DNA of 64,000 nucleotides. Source: Amycolatopsis antarctica. Lineage in GTDB: Bacteria > Actinomycetota > Actinomycetes > Mycobacteriales > Pseudonocardiaceae. The translations under genes were made by a program, and so were the position numbers. The notes beneath the pieces were generated by a model that did no database searches, was not told where the DNA came from, and was given only the letters and a program-made list of their open reading frames with translations. The DNA lies in the NCBI RefSeq assembly GCF_002262875.1, contig NZ_NKYE01000012.1:142975-206974 (forward strand), given 5' to 3'. This document shows, piece after piece, positions 42,984 through 56,628 of this stretch (its first letter is position 1; every line of letters begins with the position of its first letter).

Positions 42984-45872
42984 TCACGCCGGTGGTGCCG
43001 TCCGGGGCGCGGGGGCGGCCACCGGCGTGACCTCGCCGGCCTGTTCCAGCAGGGCCAGTCCGCTCTCCGCGCCACGACGGTTTCCCGTGCGGCGGAACAC
43101 TTCCAGTGCCCGCCGCGCGGGACCGCTCGCGTACGACGGCTCCCCGGCGGCGATCATCACCCGGCCGATGCCGAGCAGGGCGTACGCCGTGCAGCGCTCG
43201 TCCCGCAGGTCCTGCAGGATCGCCACCGCCTGGCCCAGACAGTCCAGCGCCTCTCCCACCCGGCCGGCCACGCCGTGCAGGCCGCCGAGTTCGGTGAGTA
43301 CCTTCGCCTCCCGGTGCGGATCGGCGAGCTCCCTGGCCAGTGCCAGCGCCCGGCCGAGCCAGTCGGCGGCCGCCGCCGAGTCGCCGAGCTGCGCGTGCGC
43401 CATACCGATCGAACTGCGCAACTGCGCCTCACCACCACGATCGCCGACGTCCACCAGCGCCGCGAACGACGCCTGGTAGTGGCGCAGCGCCTGGGCGGGT
43501 TGGTCGCGGACCCGGGCGACGGTGCCCAGTCCGGCGAGGGCGTATCCCTCGCCGCGGCGCTCGCCCAGCCCGGCGTACCCGGCACGGGCGGCAGCCATCC
43601 GGCTCCGCGCCTCGGCGTACTCGTCGCGGTACAGGTGCACCTGCCCCAGCCCGCGCAGCAGGGTCGCCTCGCCGAGACCGTTGCCCGTCTCCCGCACGGC
43701 GCCGAGCGCGCGCTCGTGACCGACCTGCCAGTCCTCGTAGTGGCTGCGCAGGTCGAAGAACGGCACGCACACCGCGGTGAGCTGCCAGGCGAGCTCGTCG
43801 AATCCGGCGTCCACGGCCAGGTCCACCGCCGTCGTCAGGCTGCGCCGTTCGGCGGCGAACCAGCGCAGCGGGGACGCGAGCAGCCGGGCCGCGACCGGTT
43901 CCGGAAGCCGCCAGGACGACGGGCAGGTACCGGCGAACGCGCCGAACGCCATCGGCAGGCCCTCGGCCGCCATCCCGGCGAGGTGCCGCCACCCGGACAG
44001 CGCACGCCCCAGCGCCGCCCGCCGCCGCGCGGCGGGCAACTCCCCGTCCAGCACCTCGGCGGCGTAGTCGCGCAGCAGTTCGTGCACGCGGTACCGCGGC
44101 TGACCGTTGACGTCGGTTCCGCGCAGTGCCACCAGGTTCGCGTCCACCAGCGCGTCCAGTGCCTCGTCCGCGTCCGGCGTGTCCAGCAGCGCCTGCACCA
44201 CCCAGCCGGGGAACTCCTGGGCACCGAGGAGCGCGAACAGGCCGAAAGCGCGCACCGCGGGCGGCGGGAGCTGGCGCAGGCTCAGCTCGAAACTCGACCG
44301 GACGCCCAGCTCGCCGATCCGCAGTTCGTTCAGCCTGCGGGAGCCGTCGGCCAGACGGTCGTGCAGCACGCGCAGTGTCCACGCCTTGCGCCCGGCCAGC
44401 CGCGCCCCGGCGATCCGGATGGCCAGCGGCACGTACCCGCAGGACCGGACGATCGCCGCCGCCTCCTCGGGCTCGGCGGCCACCCGTTCGGCGCCGGCGA
44501 TCCGGGCGAGCAGCTCCCCCGCCTCCCGGGCACCGAACGCGGGCAGTTCGAGTTGGTGCGCCCCCGGCAGTTCCGGCAGGAAGCGGCGGCTGGTGACCAG
44601 GACCGCGCAGCGTCCGCTCGCCGGGAGCAACGCCTGCACCTGCGAGCCGGAGGCGGCGTCGTCGAGCACGACCAGCATCCGGCGATCGGCCAGCCGGGAC
44701 CGGAACAGCGCCGTGCGGGCCGCGACCCCGGCCGGCAGGGCGGCACCGGTGACGCCGAGCGCGTGCAGGAAGTCCCCGAGCACCGCGGCCGGGTCCCTCG
44801 GCGTATCCGTGGTGCCGGTGAGGTCGACGTAGAGCTGGCCGTCGTCGAACTCGCCGCGCAGCAAATGGGCCACGTGCACGGCGAGGGTCGTCTTGCCGGT
44901 GCCGGGGGAACCCACCACGACCGTCACCGCCGGCGCGCTCGCGGCGTCCCGTCCGCGCAGCACGGTCCGCAACTCCGCGATCTGTTCGGTCCGCCCGGTG
45001 AAATCCGGTGCGCCCGGTGGCAACTGGCACAACGGGAACGCCGGCTCGGCCCACACCCCGGCGTCCACCACCGGCTCGGCGGGCGGGGGGTCACCGCCGA
45101 GGATCGCGAGCTGCGCCGCCCGCAGCCCCTCGCCCGGCTCCACGCCCAGCTCGGTGACCAGCCGCTCGCGCGCGTCGGCGTACACGGCGAGGGCGTCGGC
45201 CCGCCTGCCACCGCGTTCCAGCGCCAGCATGAGCAGCTCCCACAGGCGTTCCCGGTAGGGCGTCTCGGCCAGCAGCACCCGCAGTTCGGCCACGGCGGCG
45301 TCGTGCTCGCCGAGACGTACCTGCAGCGCGAGGCGTTCCTCGACGGCGGCCAGCCTGCCCTCGGTGATCCGGGCGAGATCCGGCCCCCAGGCGGGCACGG
45401 CGGGCAGGTCCTCCAGCGGGTCGCCGCGCCACCAGGCCTCCGCGCGGCCGAGTGTCGCCAGTGCCGCGGCGGGGTCGGCGTCCTCCCTGGCCCCCGCCAC
45501 CAGCAGGCCGACAACGCCGAGGTCGCTCTCGTGCGGTCGCACGCGGAGGGTGTAGCCGGTGCCGTGCGTGGCCAGCCGCGGCTCGGCACCCGAGGCGGGA
45601 GGCAGCGCCTTGCGCAGCTTCCACACGTAGGTCTGCAGGTTCGCCGCCGCCGAGGGGGGCGGTCCGGCGGGCCACAGCACCGCGGCGAGCTGCTCGGCCG
45701 GGACCAGCCGGTTGGCGTGCAGCAACAGGTGCGCCAGCAGCAGGCGGGCCTTGGTGCCGCCGATCGCGACCGCCCGGCCACCCGAGCGGACGTCGAGCGG
45801 GCCGAGCAGCCGGAAGATCACCTCGTCCTCGGCGTCCTCGGCGTCCTCGGCATCGTCGGGGGCTGGCGGCAC
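42984..45872 (-). CDS. SARP/AfsR-family transcriptional regulator 1
   Basis: A 962-residue regulator with four parts: an OmpR-like winged helix (FRLLGPLDVRSGGRAV ... VWKLRKALP, residues ~18-105), a BTAD domain to ~270, an NB-ARC ATPase with Walker A VVVGSPGTGKTTLAVHVA and MLVVLDDAASGSQ, and C-terminal TPR-like repeats. AfsR-type proteins activate target promoters through direct repeats. The GTG start lacks a clear ribosome site and precedes a DAEDAEDAED micro-repeat; GTG at 45821 is an alternative. Convergent with the secreted peptidase gene. Confidence 0.9.
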   Translation of the reverse strand: MPPAPDDAEDAEDAEDEVIFRLLGPLDVRSGGRAVAIGGTKARLLLAHLLLHANRLVPAEQLAAVLWPAGPPPSAAANLQTYVWKLRKALPPASGAEPRLATHGTGYTLRVRPHESDLGVVGLLVAGAREDADPAAALATLGRAEAWWRGDPLEDLPAVPAWGPDLARITEGRLAAVEERLALQVRLGEHDAAVAELRVLLAETPYRERLWELLMLALERGGRRADALAVYADARERLVTELGVEPGEGLRAAQLAILGGDPPPAEPVVDAGVWAEPAFPLCQLPPGAPDFTGRTEQIAELRTVLRGRDAASAPAVTVVVGSPGTGKTTLAVHVAHLLRGEFDDGQLYVDLTGTTDTPRDPAAVLGDFLHALGVTGAALPAGVAARTALFRSRLADRRMLVVLDDAASGSQVQALLPASGRCAVLVTSRRFLPELPGAHQLELPAFGAREAGELLARIAGAERVAAEPEEAAAIVRSCGYVPLAIRIAGARLAGRKAWTLRVLHDRLADGSRRLNELRIGELGVRSSFELSLRQLPPPAVRAFGLFALLGAQEFPGWVVQALLDTPDADEALDALVDANLVALRGTDVNGQPRYRVHELLRDYAAEVLDGELPAARRRAALGRALSGWRHLAGMAAEGLPMAFGAFAGTCPSSWRLPEPVAARLLASPLRWFAAERRSLTTAVDLAVDAGFDELAWQLTAVCVPFFDLRSHYEDWQVGHERALGAVRETGNGLGEATLLRGLGQVHLYRDEYAEARSRMAAARAGYAGLGERRGEGYALAGLGTVARVRDQPAQALRHYQASFAALVDVGDRGGEAQLRSSIGMAHAQLGDSAAAADWLGRALALARELADPHREAKVLTELGGLHGVAGRVGEALDCLGQAVAILQDLRDERCTAYALLGIGRVMIAAGEPSYASGPARRALEVFRRTGNRRGAESGLALLEQAGEVTPVAAPAPRTAPPA

Positions 45873-45969
45873 GCGGAGAGGCTACCCGGGCAGGCGGGCG
45901 GCCGAGCCCGTTTCCGTCAACTGGCGGCCCCGCCTCGCCAGGGAACCGGCCCGGCGGCGTTCAGCGATC

Positions 45970-49905
<3,936 letters not shown>

Positions 49906-50097
49906 ACCGCCCGCCACAATAGTCGTGCCTCCGCCCGGGGTCTCGGCGAATATGCCCTGGTGCACGGTCACGCTCGTACGGCGTCCGGAATCCGCCCGCC
50001 GGGTACCACCGGCTTGCGGGTGTCGCCCGGCGTCCGGCACGCTCCACCGTGCCGGAACCCCGGCCCGTGCCAGAGCGATCACAGGGAGCGGGAACAG

Positions 50098-53000
50098 GTG
50101 ACGCGCTACGGCCTGCTCGGCCCACTGACGGTGGACGGCTCCTCGGTGTCTCCCGGACAGCAGCGCACCGTGCTCGCCGCACTGCTCGTCCAGGCGAACC
50201 AGCCGGTCACCACGAGTTCCCTCGTCGACGAGCTGTGGCCGGAGGGCGCGCCGGACTCGGCGAACGTGATCGTGCAGATGTGCGTGTCCGGCCTGCGCAA
50301 GCTGCTCGCCCCCGGAGTACCGGCCCGGGACGCCCGCCAGGTGCTGCGGACCAGCGGTGGCAGCTACACGCTCGGCGTCGCCGAGGACGAGCTCGATCAG
50401 GCGATCTTCCTCCGGCACGCGGACGAGGGCGTCCGGCTCGCCGAGGCCGGCAGGGCCGAGGCGGCGGCCGAGGCGCTGCGGGCGGCACTGTCCGGCTGGC
50501 GGGGCCCGGCGCTGGCGGACGTCACCGGCGGCCGGATCGTGTCCGCGCACGCCGCGTGGCTGGACGAGCGCAGGGCGGCCACGCTGGAACGGCGGATCCA
50601 GGCCGAACTGGAACTCGGCAGGCACACCGAGGTGGTCACCGAACTGCGCGGCAGGGTCGAGGCCGAGCCGACGCAGGAGGTGTTCGCCGCCCAGCTCGTC
50701 ACCGCACTGGCCGCGGCGGGCAGGCGTGGTGAGGCCGCCGAGGTGTTCGAGACGGCGCGGCGCGCGCTCGCCGAGGAACTGGGGGTGCGCCCCGGCGGCA
50801 GGCTGCTCGACGCCGTCCGTCGGATCGACGCGCCCGAACGGGCGGCCGCGACCGTTCCGGTCGCCCAGCTTCCACCGCACATCGCCGACTTCACCGGACG
50901 CCAGGAGGTCCTCGACCGGATCGCCGTGACGCTCGGCTCCGGCGAGGGCTCCGGCGCCCCCCGGGTGCTGGCGCTGTGCGGCCCGGGCGGGATCGGCAAG
51001 AGCGCGCTGGCCGTCCGCGCGGCGCACGACCTGCGGGAAAGCTTCCCCGACGCGCAGGTCGCCGCCGACCTGCGCGGCGGTTCCGGACGCCCGGCCGATG
51101 TGCTCGGGCACTTCCTGCGCGCGCTGGGCGTCTCCGGCGCGGAGCTGCCGTCCGGGCTGACCGAGCGGCAGAACCTGTGGCGGGGGCGCACGGCGGGGGC
51201 CCGCGTGCTCGTACTGCTCGACGACGCCCGCGACGAACAACAGGTACGGGCCCTGTTGCCGGGCGGTGACGGCTGTGCGGTGCTGGTGACCACCCGGCGC
51301 CGGCTGCTCGGGCTGGAGGGCGCGTCCACGATCACCGTGCCGGAGCTGACCGAACGGGACGCCCTCGATCTGCTCGGGGCGCTCGCCGGGACCGGCCGGG
51401 TGGCGGCCGAGCCGGAGCAGGCGCGGCGGCTGCTGCGGCTGTGCGGCGGGCTGCCGCTGGCGGTGCGGATCGTCGGCGCGAAGCTCGCCGCCCGCGAACA
51501 CGAGCCGATCGGCGAACTGGCGGACCGGGTCGCCGACCGGCACGGCACGCTGGGCGAACTGCGGGCCGGGGACCTGGACGTGCGGGCCACCGTGGAGGTG
51601 AGCTACGCCGAGTGCACCGCGGCCCAGCAACGGGCGCTGCGCCTGATGGGCGCCCTCCCGCTGCCCACCTTCACCCGCTGGACCATGGCAACGTTGCTGG
51701 ACCAGGATCGCCGCGGTGCCGCCGAGACCGTGGAGGAACTGGTCGAGGCGCAGCTCGTGCAGGTCGTCGGGCGCGACCCGATCGGCGGGCTCCGGTACCG
51801 GCTGCACGATCTGATCTCCGCCTTCGCGGCGGAGAAGGGCCTGTCCGATCCGGTCGCCGCCGACGAGGCGGCCGACCGGGTGGTGCGCGGTTACCTGGCA
51901 CTCGCCCTGCGCGCCCACGACGCGTTGCGGGCGGGCCGGTTCCCGCCATCCGCGCCACCGGAGCCCGCCCGGTCCGACACCGCAAGGGCGGTCCGCGACG
52001 ACCCGGGGCCGTGGCGCACCGAGGAGACACCGAACCTGGTCGCGGCGACGCGGTGGGCCTACGACCGCGGCTGGTGGGGCCGGGTCGCCGAGCTGGCGGG
52101 CGCGTTCGCCGGGCTGGCCGAGCGCAGGCCCGCCGACACCGGGGCCCGCGATGTCGCGGTGCTCGGCCTGCTGGCCGCCCGCCGGGCGGGCGACGCGCGA
52201 GCCGAGGCGGTGAGCCTCTGTTCCCTGGGCGACCTGCGCTGGGAGTCGGGACTGGCCGGCAGTGCACACCGGTACTACTCGCTGGCGGTCGCGGTCTTCG
52301 ACGCGCTCGGCGACGACTGCGGGCTGGCCAGGGTGCTCACCGCGCAGGCCGATGTGGACATCGAGGGCGGCCGGGTCGACCAGGCGCGGGCCGGGCTGCA
52401 GCGGGCGCTGCTGCTGGCGAAGGTGGTCGGCGACGAGCAGTGCCAGGCCGACGCGCTGGACCAGCTCGGCTCCCTGCTGTTCGACCTCGGCGACTACCCG
52501 GCCGCCGAGGAGTGCTTCGTGTCCTGCCGCGCGATCGCGGAGAGCCTCGGCCTGTGGCGCAGTGTCGCCCACGCCGACAAGCGGCTGGCCGACGTCCTGC
52601 GCTGGACCGGCGAGTGCGAGCGCGCCGGTGCGCTGCTCGCCTCCTCGTTGCGGATCGCCCGGGAGCACGCCGACCGGCACTGGGAGGGACACGTCCTGCG
52701 CTCGCTGGGACAGCTCCAGCGGGTCACCGGTGAGCTGGACGCCGCCGAGGAATCCCTGGGGACCGCTCTGGAACTGTTCACCGGGCTGCGGCACCGGCAC
52801 GCCCGTTGCTACGTGCTGCACTCGCTGGGCGAGCTCTACGCCACCCGTGGCGACACCGCCCGGGCGGAACTCGGTTTCGCCGCCTGCCGGGAGATGTTCG
52901 GCGAGCTGAACGACTGGCGCGGCCAGGGCTACACCCTGCTCAGCCTCGGCACGCTCTGGGCCGCGCGCGGCGACCACGACGCCGCGACCGGCCTGCTGCA

Positions 53001-53100
53001 CGGTGCGCTGGGCATCTTCGAACGGCTCGGCTACCGGCGACTGCAGGAGGTCACCGTCGCCGCCCTGCACGACATCGCCTCCGCCGGCAACGCCAGTTGA
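50098..53100 (+). CDS. SARP/AfsR-family transcriptional regulator 2
   Basis: A 1000-residue regulator, paralogue of SARP 1 on the other side of hrpA. Domains: winged helix (YGLLGPLTVDGSSVSPGQQ onward, residues ~3-95), BTAD (~100-245), NB-ARC with Walker A ALCGPGGIGKSALAVRAA and VLVLLDDARDEQQ, and TPR repeats from ~690 to the end. The GTG start follows GGGAGCGGGAACAG. It is immediately upstream of, and co-directional with, three secreted wall-hydrolase-like genes. Confidence 0.92.
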   Translation: MTRYGLLGPLTVDGSSVSPGQQRTVLAALLVQANQPVTTSSLVDELWPEGAPDSANVIVQMCVSGLRKLLAPGVPARDARQVLRTSGGSYTLGVAEDELDQAIFLRHADEGVRLAEAGRAEAAAEALRAALSGWRGPALADVTGGRIVSAHAAWLDERRAATLERRIQAELELGRHTEVVTELRGRVEAEPTQEVFAAQLVTALAAAGRRGEAAEVFETARRALAEELGVRPGGRLLDAVRRIDAPERAAATVPVAQLPPHIADFTGRQEVLDRIAVTLGSGEGSGAPRVLALCGPGGIGKSALAVRAAHDLRESFPDAQVAADLRGGSGRPADVLGHFLRALGVSGAELPSGLTERQNLWRGRTAGARVLVLLDDARDEQQVRALLPGGDGCAVLVTTRRRLLGLEGASTITVPELTERDALDLLGALAGTGRVAAEPEQARRLLRLCGGLPLAVRIVGAKLAAREHEPIGELADRVADRHGTLGELRAGDLDVRATVEVSYAECTAAQQRALRLMGALPLPTFTRWTMATLLDQDRRGAAETVEELVEAQLVQVVGRDPIGGLRYRLHDLISAFAAEKGLSDPVAADEAADRVVRGYLALALRAHDALRAGRFPPSAPPEPARSDTARAVRDDPGPWRTEETPNLVAATRWAYDRGWWGRVAELAGAFAGLAERRPADTGARDVAVLGLLAARRAGDARAEAVSLCSLGDLRWESGLAGSAHRYYSLAVAVFDALGDDCGLARVLTAQADVDIEGGRVDQARAGLQRALLLAKVVGDEQCQADALDQLGSLLFDLGDYPAAEECFVSCRAIAESLGLWRSVAHADKRLADVLRWTGECERAGALLASSLRIAREHADRHWEGHVLRSLGQLQRVTGELDAAEESLGTALELFTGLRHRHARCYVLHSLGELYATRGDTARAELGFAACREMFGELNDWRGQGYTLLSLGTLWAARGDHDAATGLLHGALGIFERLGYRRLQEVTVAALHDIASAGNAS

Positions 53101-53126
53101 CCTGCGGCGACACCGGTCCCGATCCG

Positions 53127-53159
53127 GTTTAGCGTTCGTTTAGCGCCGCACGGTTCCCT
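53127..53159 (+). promoter_or_regulatory. Candidate SARP operator upstream of M15-like gene
   Basis: GTTTAGCG occurs at 53127-53134 and again at 53138-53145: two identical 8-mers, 11 bp apart. Eight bases later TTCCCT (53154-53159) holds the -10 position, a weak match. Same layout and same GTNTAGYG consensus as the promoter at 42314. Confidence 0.65.
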
Positions 53160-53216
53160 GATCGGTGTCCGGTTTCCCGCCACCCGGCGGTGTACCGGGA
53201 ACGAGAGGAGCGGATC

Positions 53217-53774
53217 GTGCGAAAGAGGACGACTCTCGCCGCGGCGGTGCTCGCGGCGGCGACCGTGCCGGTGGCGGCCGGGATCTCGACGGCGGCGGAC
53301 GGCCCCGCCGGACCGGCGGCCGCCTCGGCCCAGGAATCGGCGAAGGAGGTACTCGCCGACGGTGGCACGACCTTGCTCGACAGCCACGTCAGCGGGAACG
53401 AGGACCCCGGCTCGACCGCCAAGCAGAACGTGCTCGACACCTCCCGCGGCGAGGGTGCGCGGACCAGCCCGTGGAGCGACGTGGGCGTCACCAGGGTCGG
53501 CCTGTCCGCGAAGATGATGGCCGGACTGGTGTCCATCGGCAAGGACCACCCGATCCGGGTGACCACGATCGCCGGCGGGGACCACAGCTCGAACTCGTAC
53601 CACTACGCGGGCACCGCCGTGGACATCGACCGGATCGACGGGTCCGCGGTGGACGCGAACCACCCCAAGGTGGGCGCCGTGAAGGCCGCCTGCGAACGCC
53701 TCGGCGCGGTGGAGATCCTCGGGCCGGGCGATCCCGCCCACGACGGCCACGTGCACTGCGCCTGGTCTTCCTGA
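53217..53774 (+). CDS. Secreted M15-like peptidase (D-Ala-D-Ala carboxypeptidase-like)
   Basis: 185 residues with a signal peptide (RKRTTLAAAVLAAATVPVAAG). Zinc ligands of the M15 type are visible: His in SNSYHYAGTAVDID, Asp in the same stretch, and His in DGHVHCAW at the C-terminus. Such enzymes trim peptidoglycan peptides or resemble phage endolysins. The GTG start has an AGAGGAG ribosome site. First gene of a probable three-gene operon behind SARP 2. Confidence 0.75.
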   Translation: MRKRTTLAAAVLAAATVPVAAGISTAADGPAGPAAASAQESAKEVLADGGTTLLDSHVSGNEDPGSTAKQNVLDTSRGEGARTSPWSDVGVTRVGLSAKMMAGLVSIGKDHPIRVTTIAGGDHSSNSYHYAGTAVDIDRIDGSAVDANHPKVGAVKAACERLGAVEILGPGDPAHDGHVHCAWSS

Positions 53775-53819
53775 CCATCACCGGCGCCGGGCCCCGGTGC
53801 CACAACGCGGAGGTAGGAC

Positions 53820-54566
53820 ATGAAGCGCAGCAGGAAAGTGACGGTGCTGACCGCCTCACTGGTCTCCACCGCGGCGGTGGCGGTGGGGGTCGTCACCGCC
53901 GGGGGCGCCTCGGCGGCTCCGGCGGCCCGGGCCGGTGACGCGCTCGGCATCGACGTGTCGAACCACAACGGCACGGTGGACTTCGGCTCGGTCAAGAAGG
54001 ACGGCAGGGACTTCGCGTTCGTGCTCGCCTCGGACGGGAACTCCTTCAGCAGCCCCGAGTTCTCGAAGCAGTACAAGGGCGCGGGCGAGGCGGGCCTGAT
54101 CCGCGGCGCCTACCACTTCGCGCGTCCCGGCGGTTCCGCCGCCAAGCAGGCCGACCACTTCCTGTCGGTGGCCGACTACTCCAACGACGGGAAGTCGCTG
54201 CCGCCGGTGGTGGACATGGAGGCGAACCCCGACGGCGCCGCCTGCTACGGGCTCGGTGCCGCCGAGATGAAGGACTGGATCAAGGGTTTCCTCGCTCGGG
54301 TCAAGGAAAAGACCGAGCGGGACGCCATCATCTACACCAGTCCCGGGTTCTGGAAGGACTGCACCGGCAACAGCGAGATGTTCACCGAGAACCCGCTGTG
54401 GGTCGCCGCGTGGAAGGTCGACAAGCCCGAGGTGCCCGGCGGCTGGAAGAACTACACCTTCTGGCAGTACAGCGATTCCGGCTCGGTTCCCGGCGTCAGC
54501 GGGCCGGTCGACGTGAACCGCTTCAACGGCACCGTCACCGAGCTGAAGGCGCTGGCCGACGGCTGA
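53820..54566 (+). CDS. Secreted GH25 lysozyme
   Basis: 248 residues: signal peptide to about residue 37, then a single GH25 domain with the DxS start LGIDVSNHNG (Asp45), catalytic pair in VVDMEANPDG (Asp132, Glu134), and FWQYSDSG. GH25 muramidases cleave the MurNAc-GlcNAc bond. No wall-binding domain is present. GGAGGTAGGAC precedes the ATG. It lies 45 bp after the M15-like gene. Confidence 0.92.
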   Translation: MKRSRKVTVLTASLVSTAAVAVGVVTAGGASAAPAARAGDALGIDVSNHNGTVDFGSVKKDGRDFAFVLASDGNSFSSPEFSKQYKGAGEAGLIRGAYHFARPGGSAAKQADHFLSVADYSNDGKSLPPVVDMEANPDGAACYGLGAAEMKDWIKGFLARVKEKTERDAIIYTSPGFWKDCTGNSEMFTENPLWVAAWKVDKPEVPGGWKNYTFWQYSDSGSVPGVSGPVDVNRFNGTVTELKALADG

Positions 54567-54622
54567 GCATCGAAATCCCATATGGACAGTCCGAACAGGA
54601 CTGACGGAACGAGGAGGACATC

Positions 54623-55189
54623 GTGTCAGCACGTGATTCCGGCATCCGCCGGATCTCCCGGGGCGCCGCCGTGGTCGCCGCGGCCGGACTCGCCCTCACC
54701 GGTGCCGCGGCCGTGTCCGCCGCCGACCAGGCGCCCGCACGAGGACAGGAAGCCGCCGCGCACCAGGCCGGGACCACGGCCGGCTCCGTCTCCCGCGGCC
54801 GGGTGATCGACCGGGCGAAGGCCTGGGCGGAGGCCAAGGTGCCGTACAGCATGAGCGACTACCGCAACGACTACCGCACGGACTGCTCCGGGTACGTGTC
54901 GATGGCGTGGATGCTCGGTGACAGCCTCACCACGGTCACCCTGCCCGAGGTCACCACCGCGATCGGCAAGGAGGACCTGCGGGCCGGGGACATCATGGGC
55001 AAGCTGGGTCCCGGCACCGGCGGCTCGGCGGGCCACGTGTTCCTCTTCGACCGCTGGGAGGACAAGTCCGCGGGCAAGTTCCTCGCCTACGAACAGACCC
55101 CGCCGCACACCGTGCACAGCCACAAGACGTACTCCTCGCTGATCGACGAGGGCTACAAGGCCTACCGCTACGACAAGATCACCGACTGA
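54623..55189 (+). CDS. Secreted NlpC/P60-like protein
   Basis: 188 residues with a signal peptide (RRISRGAAVVAAAGLALTGAAA). The mature domain has the NlpC/P60-type Cys in RTDCSGYVSMAWML and His in GSAGHVFLFDRWED; a third residue is likely in the EQTPPHTVHSH region. It should hydrolyse amide bonds in peptidoglycan, though some relatives act on other substrates. GTG start with GAGGAGG. Last gene of the operon; a strong hairpin follows. Confidence 0.8.
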   Translation: MSARDSGIRRISRGAAVVAAAGLALTGAAAVSAADQAPARGQEAAAHQAGTTAGSVSRGRVIDRAKAWAEAKVPYSMSDYRNDYRTDCSGYVSMAWMLGDSLTTVTLPEVTTAIGKEDLRAGDIMGKLGPGTGGSAGHVFLFDRWEDKSAGKFLAYEQTPPHTVHSHKTYSSLIDEGYKAYRYDKITD

Positions 55190-55208
55190 CTCTCCGGCCG
55201 GCGCGGCC

Positions 55209-55250
55209 GGTGTGCCGGTGGTCCCACTCCCCCTCGACCACCGGCACACC
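55209..55250. terminator. Bidirectional hairpin between convergent genes
   Basis: Perfect 15-bp stem GGTGTGCCGGTGGTC / GACCACCGGCACACC with a 12-base loop, between the NlpC/P60-like gene (plus) and the hydroxy-acid oxidase gene (minus). Confidence 0.88.
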
Positions 55251-55285
55251 GCCGCGCGTCGACGATCGCGGGTGAGCCGCCGCGG

Positions 55286-56464
55286 TCAGCGGCGGCGGAT
55301 CGCGTCCGGGCCCAGATCCCGCACACGCCGGTGACCGGACAGCCCCAGCGTCAGGTCCAGGTCGGCGAGCAGGCCGCGCAGCACGTGGCGCACCCCGTCG
55401 GCACCGGCGTGGGCCAGCCCGTACACGTACGGCCTGCCGAGCAGCACCGCGCGGGCACCGAGGGCGAGCGCGATCAGCACGTCAGAGCCGGTCCGCACGC
55501 CGGAGTCGAACAGCACCTCGACGCGGTCGCCGACGGCCGCCACGACCTCCGGCAGCGCGTCCAGCGCGGCGATGGCGCCGTCGACCTGCCTGCCCCCGTG
55601 GTTGGACACCACGATGCCGTCCATCCCGGCGTCCACCGCCCGCCGGGCGTCGTCGGGATGCTGGATTCCCTTCAGCACGATCGGCCCGTCCCAGTGGTCG
55701 CGCAGGAACGCCAGCGAGGCCCAGTCGTAGTCGGTGCCGGTGATCATGAACAGCCAGCGCAGGATCGCGGTGGCCGGATCGTCCTCCGGTGTCTTCTCCA
55801 GCAGCCCGCGGAACACCGGGTCGGAGAAGCCGACCGCCATCCCCTCGCCCTTGAGGAACGGCAGGTACGCCTGGTCGAGATCGGTGGGTCGCCAGGCGAG
55901 CGTCCAGGTGTCGAGGGTGACGACCAGCGTCGTGTACCCCGCGGACGCGGCGCGCCGGAGCAGGCTCGCGCAGACGTCCGGATCGGAAGGGCGGTAGAGC
56001 TGGAACCACCGATCACCGGCGCCGTTCGCGGCGGCGACGTCCTCGATGCCGGTCGAGGACGCGGTGGACAGGATCATCGGCAGGCCGACGTCCGCCGCGG
56101 CGCGGGCGGTGGCCGCCTCCGCGTCCGGGTGCACGATGGACTGGACGCCGACCGGCGCGAGCAGCACCGGCGCGGACACCTCCCGGCCCAGGACGGTGGT
56201 GGTGAGGTCACGTTCGGTCGAGCCGGTCAGCATCCGCGGGACCAGGCCCCAGCGGCCGAACGCCTCCCGGTTCGCGCGCACCGTCGACGCGGAGCCCGCT
56301 CCCCCGGCGACGTAGGAGAAGGGGCCGGATTCCAGCACCTCGCGGGCGGCGGACTCCAGGGTGGTGGGGTCGGTGGAGAACGGCGGCAGCACACCGCCGA
56401 GTCCCTGCAGGTAGATCTCGTTCTGGTAGTTGGCCCACTGTCCCGGCACTGTCCCGCCTCTCAC
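55286..56464 (-). CDS. FMN-dependent alpha-hydroxy-acid oxidase (lactate 2-monooxygenase-like)
   Basis: A 392-residue TIM-barrel flavoenzyme. The catalytic His and FMN-binding Arg lie in VVSNHGGRQVDG, and VLFDSGVRTGSDVLIALALGA (part) is the phosphate-binding end. The N-terminal NEIYLQGLGG is characteristic of the lactate 2-monooxygenase branch. It could be confused with the mycofactocin enzyme MftD of the same superfamily, but its subfamily and distance from the mft genes argue against that. GTG at 56464 is used; GTG at 56449 has an equal claim. Confidence 0.87.
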   Translation of the reverse strand: MRGGTVPGQWANYQNEIYLQGLGGVLPPFSTDPTTLESAAREVLESGPFSYVAGGAGSASTVRANREAFGRWGLVPRMLTGSTERDLTTTVLGREVSAPVLLAPVGVQSIVHPDAEAATARAAADVGLPMILSTASSTGIEDVAAANGAGDRWFQLYRPSDPDVCASLLRRAASAGYTTLVVTLDTWTLAWRPTDLDQAYLPFLKGEGMAVGFSDPVFRGLLEKTPEDDPATAILRWLFMITGTDYDWASLAFLRDHWDGPIVLKGIQHPDDARRAVDAGMDGIVVSNHGGRQVDGAIAALDALPEVVAAVGDRVEVLFDSGVRTGSDVLIALALGARAVLLGRPYVYGLAHAGADGVRHVLRGLLADLDLTLGLSGHRRVRDLGPDAIRRR

Positions 56465-56582
56465 CGTTCCCGGCGCCCGTCGCCGTGGAGGAAGTCGGCG
56501 TCATCCTTCCCGACCGGGCACCCGGCTGTCACGCCCCGGCGGGGCGCGGGGACGGGCCGAGCGTCGATAGTCCATTGAGGAC

Positions 56583-56617
56583 GGTGGCTTCCCCCTGCGG
56601 CGCAGGGGGAAGCCACC
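56583..56617. terminator. Hairpin terminator after wrbA
   Basis: Perfect 16-bp stem GGTGGCTTCCCCCTGC / GCAGGGGGAAGCCACC with a three-base loop, 11 bp past the wrbA stop on the minus strand. Confidence 0.88.
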
Positions 56618-56628
56618 ACGAAAACGCC

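Noticed and set aside
55286..56464. The FMN hydroxy-acid oxidase as the missing MftD
   Set aside because: Its N-terminus fits lactate 2-monooxygenase, it is 46 kb from the mft operon, and no mft-like regulatory sequence is nearby.
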